A stretch of DNA of 6,223 nucleotides, from assembly GCA_002480735.1 (NCBI GenBank), contig DLCS01000197.1:1-6223 (forward strand), written 5' to 3'. Of this stretch, positions 1 to 6,100 are shown piece after piece. Both the position numbers and the translations under genes were made by a program. The notes under the pieces are model-generated. The model searched no databases, was not told where the DNA came from, and saw only the letters and a list, made by a program, of their open reading frames with translations. Position 1 is the stretch's first letter, and every line of letters starts with the position of its first letter. This stretch comes from Bacillaceae bacterium UBA7792. GTDB lineage: Bacteria; Bacillota; Bacilli; Bacillales; Cytobacillaceae.

Positions 1-189
1 AAATACGGGGTAATCGTCCGCTATAATGACGATCCGATTATTTCAGGCAAGGGTAGCGCCATTTTCCTTCATATGAAAAACAGCACAACCAACTATACAT
101 TAGGTTGTATTGCACTCAACGAAAGTGACTTAATCACTGTTCTCAAATGGTTAAACGAGGCGAAAAAGCCAATTATCATCATAAGATAA
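1..189 (+). CDS. L,D-transpeptidase (COG3786/YkuD-type), C-terminal end only
   Basis: The frame is open from the first base and stops at TAA 187-189, leaving the last 62 residues of a protein that starts before the window. The fragment has the active-site pattern of the L,D-transpeptidase family: GKGSAIFLH with His24 (bases 70-72), then TLGCIAL with the presumed catalytic Cys36 (bases 106-108), then a closing ILKWL-like helix (VLKWLNEAKKP) and a short hydrophobic strand. The spacing and the GCIAL form, rather than SHGCIRM, resemble the COG3786 branch of Bacillus-type proteins. Members of the wider family form 3-3 crosslinks in peptidoglycan or edit it outside the membrane; the exact substrate cannot be read here. 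The signal peptide and the N-terminal part of the domain are missing only because of the window edge. The gene is probably transcribed separately from the SLH gene, given the 184-nt AT-rich gap, although no strong terminator is seen. Family call fairly sure; specific role unknown. Confidence 0.8.
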   Translation, partial: KYGVIVRYNDDPIISGKGSAIFLHMKNSTTNYTLGCIALNESDLITVLKWLNEAKKPIIIIR

Positions 190-200
190 TCGAGTTTTTT
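172..200 (+). terminator. Weak candidate terminator at the end of the L,D-transpeptidase gene
   Basis: ATTATC (172-177) and GATAAT (185-190) form a 6-bp AT-rich stem with a 7-nt loop. The six-T run at 195-200 follows after CGAG. The stem includes the stop codon and holds only one G-C pair, so it would be a poor intrinsic terminator. It is listed because no better one lies between this gene and the next. Confidence 0.25.
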
Positions 201-240
201 CTTCCATAATTCACCGAAAGATTTCTACAAGTAATCAAGA

Positions 241-279
241 TATAATCAAATTGTAATTTAAATGTAAAAAAAATCTATT
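241..279 (+). promoter_or_regulatory. Weak promoter candidates upstream of the SLH hydrolase gene
   Basis: Two overlapping possibilities exist in this very AT-rich spacer. One is TTGTAA (251-256), 17 nt, then TCTATT (274-279), each box matching the SigA consensus at four of six positions. The other is an exact TATAAT at 241-246 without a recognisable -35 box. Either would give an untranslated leader of roughly 90-125 nt. AT-richness makes chance matches likely, so neither is firm. The rest of 190-373 shows nothing else that can be named. Confidence 0.25.
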
Positions 280-360
280 TTCCAAAATAATAGAAATATA
301 GACATATATTTCTGGAGAAAAATAGGTTTTTTTGCTAGATTGGATGTAGAGAATGGTAGA

Positions 361-366
361 GAGGGG
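361..366 (+). promoter_or_regulatory. Ribosome binding site of the SLH hydrolase gene
   Basis: GAGGGG, preceded by AGA, lies 7 nt before the ATG at 374. It supports this start, which is also the one that gives a proper signal peptide. Confidence 0.7.
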
Positions 367-373
367 AAAATAA

Positions 374-2026
374 ATGAAGAAATATCTTGCAGCCTTTCTT
401 ACGCTGCTGTTGTTTTTTGTTTATGCGCCAGTATCGCAGGCAGCCGACGATATCAAAGGTCATTGGGCTGAAAAAGATCTACGAGCATTAGTTGAGAAAG
501 GAATTATGACTGGGTATCCAGATGGAACTTATCAACCGAATAAAGCGATTACGAGAGCGGAATTCGCAAAGCTTGTGATTACTACATTAAAGCAGTTACC
601 AACGGAAAATGGTGAATCAACGATTTCCGATGTTCCAGAAATGAAGGACCTTAACCCTAATGATCCATCTCAATGGTACTATGGGGATGTGATGGCTGCC
701 ATCCAGGCGGGGATTATTACTGGGTTTGAAGACAGCACGTTTAGGCCAAACCAGAAAATTACACGTGAACAAATGGCGACGATGATTATGAGAGCCATAA
801 ATGCAAGAGAGATTTATTCAGAACCAGCAACCCTTAGCTTCAAGGATAAGGCCAAAATTCAATCCTACGCAAAAGAACATGTTCAAAGAATTGTCTATCT
901 CGAAATCATGAATGGAATGGATGGGAATGTCTTTGCTCCAGCTCAAGACTCTACCCGTGCTCAGGTCGCAGCGGTCTTAGTGCGAATGATAAATAAGATC
1001 CTGAATGAACCCGAGGTTACCTACACGAACTACAGCCTATCACTGAATGAAATGATTAATAAACAAATGACGGTTTCTCCACAAACAGATAAATACCGTA
1101 ATGATAAAGCATACGTTTCAGCAGATTATATTACTAGCCTTGTAGACGAAAATGGCAAGAGATATGGCTTTATCGAAAATACCACTTCTCTGAATGTTCG
1201 TGAGGGTCCTGGAACAAGCTTCCGGGAGGTTGGGCGACTTACATCCATTTTGGAGGCACCAACCAAGGTTGAAATCTTGAACGAAGTGGAAAATGATAAA
1301 AAAGAAAAATGGTATGAAATCAAGTATGGTACATGGCGCAATGCTAAATCAGAGGATGTAGCCTACTATGTGAATCCCAAAAACTTCACTCCTAACACCA
1401 AAGAATACTTTCAGTTTCTTTTGTTGTCAAAAAGAGCAGGAGTTACGGAGACCGAACTAAATAGCAAAATCTTAACCTCTTCAACTGGGATTCTTGCAGG
1501 GAAGGGACAAGCCTTTATTGATGCTAGTAAAAAGTATAATATTAATGAAATCTATCTCGTTTCTCATGCCCTACTAGAAACAGGAAGCGGAAGCTCCAAG
1601 CTAGCAAAGGGGATTACAGTTGAATCAATTGTAGAACGTGACAGCAAAGGGATCCCTAAGCTAGACGAAAACGGTCTGCCAAAAATGAAGACAGTTCCAA
1701 AAAAAACGGTATACAATATGTTTGGAATCGGAGCTTATGACAGCTGCCCAGAAGAATGTGGCGCTGAACGAGCCTACAACGAAGGATGGGACACTCCTGA
1801 AAAGGCGATTATCGGCGGTGCCCAGTTCATTTCAGAGGATTATATCAATAACGCTTCTTACAAGCAGGACACTCTTTATAAAATGAGATGGAATCCAGCG
1901 AAACCAGGTACCCATCAATACGCTACAGATGTCGGTTGGGCTGTAAAACAGGTGAATCGAATTCACCAAATGTATCAGCTGTTTGACTCTTACTCGCTGT
2001 ACTATGATGTTCCAGTATACAAATAG
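374..2026 (+). CDS. SLH-anchored, SH3-containing GH73 N-acetylglucosaminidase (surface autolysin)
   Basis: A secreted peptidoglycan hydrolase of 550 residues. Residues 1-23 are a signal peptide (MKKY, hydrophobic core LAAFLTLLLFFVYA, cleavage after SQA). Three SLH repeats follow at about 25-72, 84-142 and 154-206. Each has a core of the type GI(I/M)TG(Y/F).D.(T/S)(F/Y).PN..ITR; the third is more divergent (NGMDGNVFAPAQDSTRAQ). Residues 264-337 form a bacterial SH3-like segment (TSLNVREGPGTSFREVGRL). Residues 345-545 are a GH73 glucosaminidase: HALLETGSGSS carries the expected catalytic Glu402, then YNMFGIGAYDS (447-457), TLYKMRWNP (500-508) and GTHQYATDVGWA (512-523). GH73 enzymes cleave after GlcNAc in glycan strands. 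SLH repeats hold proteins to pyruvylated secondary cell wall polymer. The SLH plus GH73 design matches the known Bacillus anthracis BslO, which separates daughter cells, so a role in cell separation is inferred. An extra hydrophilic insert at 420-445 and the pair Cys458/Cys462 are unusual details. The gene is monocistronic by its own terminator. Domain calls are sure; the cellular role is likely but unproven. Confidence 0.93.
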   Translation: MKKYLAAFLTLLLFFVYAPVSQAADDIKGHWAEKDLRALVEKGIMTGYPDGTYQPNKAITRAEFAKLVITTLKQLPTENGESTISDVPEMKDLNPNDPSQWYYGDVMAAIQAGIITGFEDSTFRPNQKITREQMATMIMRAINAREIYSEPATLSFKDKAKIQSYAKEHVQRIVYLEIMNGMDGNVFAPAQDSTRAQVAAVLVRMINKILNEPEVTYTNYSLSLNEMINKQMTVSPQTDKYRNDKAYVSADYITSLVDENGKRYGFIENTTSLNVREGPGTSFREVGRLTSILEAPTKVEILNEVENDKKEKWYEIKYGTWRNAKSEDVAYYVNPKNFTPNTKEYFQFLLLSKRAGVTETELNSKILTSSTGILAGKGQAFIDASKKYNINEIYLVSHALLETGSGSSKLAKGITVESIVERDSKGIPKLDENGLPKMKTVPKKTVYNMFGIGAYDSCPEECGAERAYNEGWDTPEKAIIGGAQFISEDYINNASYKQDTLYKMRWNPAKPGTHQYATDVGWAVKQVNRIHQMYQLFDSYSLYYDVPVYK

Positions 2027-2035
2027 CAATCGATC

Positions 2036-2074
2036 AAAGAGAAGTAACGCAAAGGATGTTACTTCTCTTTTTAT
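2036..2074 (+). terminator. Strong intrinsic terminator after the SLH hydrolase gene
   Basis: A perfect 13-bp stem, AAAGAGAAGTAAC (2036-2048) against GTTACTTCTCTTT (2058-2070), has a 9-nt loop and runs into a T tract (2068-2072). It begins 9 nt after the TAG stop. It separates the hydrolase from the polymer operon that follows. Confidence 0.93.
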
Positions 2075-2132
2075 CATTTTGCCCCCAGTTGTCCGCTCAT
2101 AAAACACCTTCATACTGCCGCAGCAAGAAATT

Positions 2133-2163
2133 TTGAGAAATTCCCCACCGTTTATGGTATATT
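2133..2163 (+). promoter_or_regulatory. Probable SigA-type extended -10 promoter for the transferase-flippase operon
   Basis: TATATT (2158-2163) is preceded by TGG, giving the extended -10 form TGNTATATT. TTGAGA (2133-2138) lies 19 nt upstream, a longer spacer than the ideal 17, which an extended -10 can tolerate. Transcription would start near 2170, just before the hairpin at 2175, and give a leader of about 220 nt before the ATG at 2391. It is the best promoter match in the gap 2075-2390 and sits downstream of the terminator, where an operon promoter is expected. Confidence 0.5.
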
Positions 2164-2174
2164 ATTTAAGAATT

Positions 2175-2268
2175 AGGCTCTTTTCTCAATATGGTTGTTT
2201 GATGCAAAGGATAAGAATACTGCCAATGATCTATGCGGTCTACTCATAAACAGCTGAGAAAAGTGCCT
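2175..2268 (+). other. Long-range inverted repeat in the leader of the transferase operon
   Basis: AGGCTCTTTTCTCA (2175-2188) pairs with TGAGAAAAGTGCCT (2255-2268) at 13 of 14 positions, the single mismatch being T-T. The 66-nt enclosed region can fold further: TGTTT (2196-2200) with AAACA (2248-2252), then ACTGC with GCGGT (about 2219-2235, including one G-T pair) around an AT-rich loop. No riboswitch class was recognised: the conserved cores of T-box, SAM, M-box and c-di-GMP elements were looked for by eye and not seen. No T run follows, so it is not a terminator. It may be a structured 5' leader; function unknown. Confidence 0.5.
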
Positions 2269-2306
2269 TAGTTATCACATTTGTGGTGCTGTGCTACATT
2301 CTAGAG

Positions 2307-2332
2307 GGAATGGTCGGCATTAGGACCATTCC
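2307..2332 (+). other. Second leader hairpin, perfect 9-bp stem
   Basis: GGAATGGTC (2307-2315) and GACCATTCC (2324-2332) form a perfect stem with an 8-nt loop. The sequence after it (ATAAACATATTCC) has no T run, so this is not an intrinsic terminator. It lies 58 nt before the transferase start. It could be a leader RNA structure or a protein-binding inverted repeat; nothing in the sequence decides between them. The remainder of the gap 2075-2390 shows no supported gene. Confidence 0.45.
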
Positions 2333-2377
2333 ATAAACATATTCCATGTAAAAACGGCCAAGAATATTTCCCTTGTT

Positions 2378-2383
2378 AAGGAG
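2378..2383 (+). promoter_or_regulatory. Ribosome binding site that fixes the transferase start
   Basis: AAGGAG lies 7 nt before ATG 2391. An earlier in-frame TTG at 2373 would put this site inside the coding region and has no Shine-Dalgarno of its own, so ATG 2391 is preferred. Confidence 0.85.
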
Positions 2384-2390
2384 AATACAA

Positions 2391-3131
2391 ATGAACTTAG
2401 AGAAAGTCGATATTTTGGGAATTCCCTTTGTGAATACAACGAAAGCGCAGTTTGTAAAAAAGCTAGATGAGCACCTTGCCAATCAAGACAAGGTATTTGT
2501 CGTAACGGCAAATCCAGAAATTGTCATGAAAGCAAGGGAAGATGAACAATATAAGAAGGTAATCGATCAGGCTACCTATATCACGGCGGATGGAATTGGT
2601 GTGGTCAAAGCAGCACAGCTATTAAACAAGCCCATCCCAGAACGAGTGACTGGGTATGATACGATGCTGGATCTCCTCGAGCTTGCACAGGAAAAACAGT
2701 ATAGCATCTACCTACTAGGCGGGCAGCAGGAAACCTTAGAAAAAGCCGTCGCAAATATTAAAGCCAGCTATCCAAAAATCAATATCGTAGGCCAACATAA
2801 CGGCTTCTTCGATTGGAGCAGCAACACAATCCAACAGGAAATCAGCGAGAAAAAGCCAGATCTTATTTTTGTGGCCCTCGGCGTTCCTAGACAGGAAAAT
2901 TGGATTGCGCAAAACCTCTCAGCTTTTGAAAAAGGGGTCTGCATTGGGGTCGGAGGCAGCTTTGATGTCATCGCAGGTACGGTTGAGAGGGCCCCAGAAA
3001 TGTGGCAAAAGGCCAACCTGGAATGGCTCTATCGGTTAATTAAACAACCAAGTCGTTGGAAAAGGATGCTTGCCCTACCTCGATTTGGTCTCAAAATACT
3101 AAAGGTGAAAGTAACGGGAAAATATGAATAA
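2391..3131 (+). CDS. tagA: WecG/TagA/CpsF family (GT26) glycosyltransferase
   Basis: A 246-residue enzyme, normal length for this family, acting at the inner face of the membrane on an undecaprenyl-linked sugar. TagA-type members add ManNAc to lipid-linked GlcNAc; in Gram-positives with SLH proteins a related TagA works in secondary cell wall polymer synthesis. Conserved blocks in order: TANPEIV (39-45), TADGIGVVKAA (65-75) with Asp67 at the proposed catalytic-base position, ERVTG (84-88), the Rossmann-like LLGG (108-111), FVALGVPRQE (160-169), GVGGSFDVIAG (186-196), and the C-terminal RAPEMWQ...EWLYRL...PSRWKR (200-225). That last basic appendage is the part which in studied TagA contacts the membrane and completes the active site. 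The start is ATG 2391, fixed by AAGGAG. The gene overlaps the next frame by 8 nt, indicating translational coupling in one operon. The symbol is given at family level: the sugar donor and polymer type cannot be read from sequence, and wall teichoic acid remains an alternative. Confidence 0.9.
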   Translation: MNLEKVDILGIPFVNTTKAQFVKKLDEHLANQDKVFVVTANPEIVMKAREDEQYKKVIDQATYITADGIGVVKAAQLLNKPIPERVTGYDTMLDLLELAQEKQYSIYLLGGQQETLEKAVANIKASYPKINIVGQHNGFFDWSSNTIQQEISEKKPDLIFVALGVPRQENWIAQNLSAFEKGVCIGVGGSFDVIAGTVERAPEMWQKANLEWLYRLIKQPSRWKRMLALPRFGLKILKVKVTGKYE

Positions 3132-6100
3132 CTTCTTAAAAAGCACACTCATTCTAACAATTGCCACCTTAGCATCTAAGATTTTAGGAAGCATATTCCG
3201 AATTCCATTGCAAAATATTGCGGGGGACGAGGTATTAGGAATATTCAGTCTCGTCTATCCGGTCTATATGGTGGCCCTAACCCTGTCAGTCGCAGGGATT
3301 CCAGTGGCCATCTCTCAGCTTATTTCTCAAGCCACCGTGCAAAACGATTCGGACCGAATTCACAAAATTTACCGAACAGCAACCATATTAACGATTCTAT
3401 TTGGGGTTATCAGCTTTACTCTTATTTATAGCTTCTCAGGATCCTTAGCAAATATGCTTGGTGGACCAAGTACGAGGCTATCCCTCATTGTAGTTGCTGC
3501 GACTTTGCTCATTGCACCATACATGGCTGTCTACCGCGGCTATTTCCAGGGATTCCAGGATATGAGACCAACAGCGGTATCCCAGGTCTTAGAGCAATTT
3601 ATCCGCGTGGGCTTTATTCTAATCATTGCCTACCTACTGGTGCAGAGAAACGAAACAAGTGAAATTGTCTCAGGTGGGGTCATGTTTGCCTCGATATTAG
3701 GAGCATTAGCTTCCACCGTTTTTTTATTATGGACATTTAGCAGGTCATCCCTAAAACCGAAGGCATTATCGAAATACACCTTTCAGCATTTTAAGGACAT
3801 GAGCAAAACCATTCTGCTCATTTCGCTCCCAATCTGTATCGGAGCGATTACCATGGCGCTTACCAATACGATTGATTCGCTAACCATTCCAATGAGTTTG
3901 CGGAATGCGGGGTTTGCAGAGGATAGCATTAATCATACGTACGGAATATACAGCAGGGGACTTACCCTTGTACAGATTGCGACCGTTTTCTCGTCATCGA
4001 TTGTGCTGCCGCTTATCCCGTTAATGACAAAGACATTGGCGGAGAACAAGATAAAAGAAGCAACCACAATTATTGAAAGAACACACCGCCTCACTCATCT
4101 CGTGTCATGGCCCGCGGCATTTGGTTTGTTCGCCTTAACACTACCGCTAAACCTCGCTCTCTTTACAAATTTAGAGGGAAGTGCCGTGCTTAGTGTGATC
4201 GGAATTAGTGCTGTGTTTACTTCCCTTTCAATCTTAGGGACAGGCATTCTTCAAGGGATGAATAAGGCGAATATAGCTGCCTACATTATTTTGGCAGCCG
4301 TCATCGTCAAGGTAGTAACCAATATGCTCTTTGTCAAATACTTTGGTTTGATTGGAGCCGGGTATTCAACTTTACTGGTCTATGTCATTATATTTGCAGC
4401 AAATACGTATGTCATTTGGAAAACGGCTCGTTTCAACATTTGGAACAGGCATACTACAGCGATGGTCGCCTCTTCGCTGGTGATGGGAGCAGTCATTGGA
4501 ATACCGACACTCTTTTTCCAAATGGAGGCATGGAGCCGGACCCGTGCGCTTCTCTATTCGACTATCGCTATCATGATCGGAGCAGGTATTTACTTTGCCC
4601 TGCTTTTGATAACCAAAACGATCAAGCTTGAGGAGCTAACCAAGCTTCCTGTAGTAAGCAAGCTTTTTAGAAAAACACATAACAATGGGAAAAAGACATC
4701 TCAACAATTGAAGGGGAAGGAGGCAAGGAAATTGAAGAAAATACTATGGGGAATCATCATTCTTTCTCTTCTATTATCCTTACCTGGTATCACAAGCCGG
4801 TTCCAATCAGAATGGAAGAATCGGACCTATGAAATGGTCATGCCGTTTGAAAATATTGCTGATCTTGTACGTAGAGATCCGCATTTAAAAGAAACTGAGG
4901 TTCTCAATCGACTGAAAGAAGCCGGCTTACAAGGAGTCAGTATCGAGCCAGATACGATTAAGTCCCTTGAGGAAAAAGGAATTGTCACCACCCTAAATTA
5001 CGAGAAGCTCAAAGAAATGTCCCTGTTTGATGAAGAGTTCGAACAGCTAATTCCAGAAACACCATCGGATGGATTATATGTCATCATCCATGAAGGGACA
5101 GAAATTACCGATCAAATTGCGACCTCTTTTGAACATACAAAACAGGTTACGTTCAAAGGAAGAGATTTAGTCTTTGTTCAGGGAAAAGAAAAGAAGATTA
5201 AGGAGAAACCATTAGGCTTTTCACCAAGAAAGATTGCCCTCATTAAAGATGAAGGGCTTCCAGTTATCCTTAGGCTCCCAAATGTTGATCTATCAGAAGA
5301 TCCATTTCTATTTGAGCAGGTGCTAGAGCTTGCCGGGGATGAGACCAATCGTATCCTCTTCATGGGAGAGGATGTGCTCGGATTTCCACAATCCAATTTA
5401 ATTCGAAATTTTGCAGGACAGCTGAAGGAACATGGATACGGCGCCTATGCCATTGAATTTGACGACCAGAAAGGCTTCCATACTTTAGCTTATATGTTAG
5501 ATATGAATATCATTCGCCTGCACAGCTTAGCATTGGAAGAGGTTGCTAGCCGTCAAGTGGGGGTAGAACGAGCGGTTCGTGCGGTGAAGGAAAGAAATAT
5601 TCGTTCCATCTTTATCAAAATGGAGGAGGACAAGGATCCAGCAGAAACCCTTGAAAAGACAGAGCAGTTCATGCAGGATGTTCAGAAGAATATGCCAGGA
5701 CTGTTCCATCTTGGAAAGGCTGAGCCTTTTGAGGAAATTCATATTCCTACATGGAGCTACATTTTTACCTTACTTGCGGCGGTTCTCTTTATTTCATTGG
5801 CCGTCCTCAGCATTCTAAAGAAAAATTGGCTATTCTCCCTATCCGTTCTCGGTTTAGGTGCGGTCAGCCTACTCTATCTTGTAACGGGTAAAATGATGCT
5901 GATTCAAGGATTAGCGTTGCTCGTGGCTTTGGCAGCACCAGTGTTTGCGATTCTTCCTATCGATCAAAAACGAGGCATTCTTCGTTCTTATGGACGAGCT
6001 TCCCTCATCGGCTTGGTGGGAATTGCTATCGTCATCGGAATTCTGAATGGTAATGAATTCTTGACCAAGATTGATATTTTTAGAGGAGTTATTCTTGTCT

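Noticed and set aside
274..294. Inverted TCTATT / AATAGA in the spacer before the SLH gene, as a possible operator.
   Set aside because: Short and AT-rich in an AT-rich spacer, so expected by chance.
1126..1341. Minus-strand open frames within or across the genes (also at 1832-2113, 2294-2511, 2768-3016, 5178-5396 and 5527-5742).
   Set aside because: They are antisense to well-supported coding sequence or to the hairpin-bearing leader, and their translations show no domain or sensible composition.
2154..2249. Short + strand frame of 31 codons (ATG 2154 to TAA 2247-2249) that could be a leader peptide.
   Set aside because: Its start overlaps the promoter -10 region, it has no Shine-Dalgarno, and the peptide shows no run of regulatory codons or other meaning.
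2307..2332. Hairpin considered as a transcription terminator or attenuator.
   Set aside because: No T tract follows the stem, so intrinsic termination is not supported.
2373..2390. TTG 2373 as the start of the transferase, adding six residues.
   Set aside because: The AAGGAG at 2378-2383 would fall inside the gene, there is no ribosome binding site before TTG, and family proteins begin at about the ATG 2391 position.
4416..4631. Open + strand frame of 71 codons.
   Set aside because: It lies wholly inside the flippase gene in another frame, has no ribosome binding site and makes no recognisable protein.
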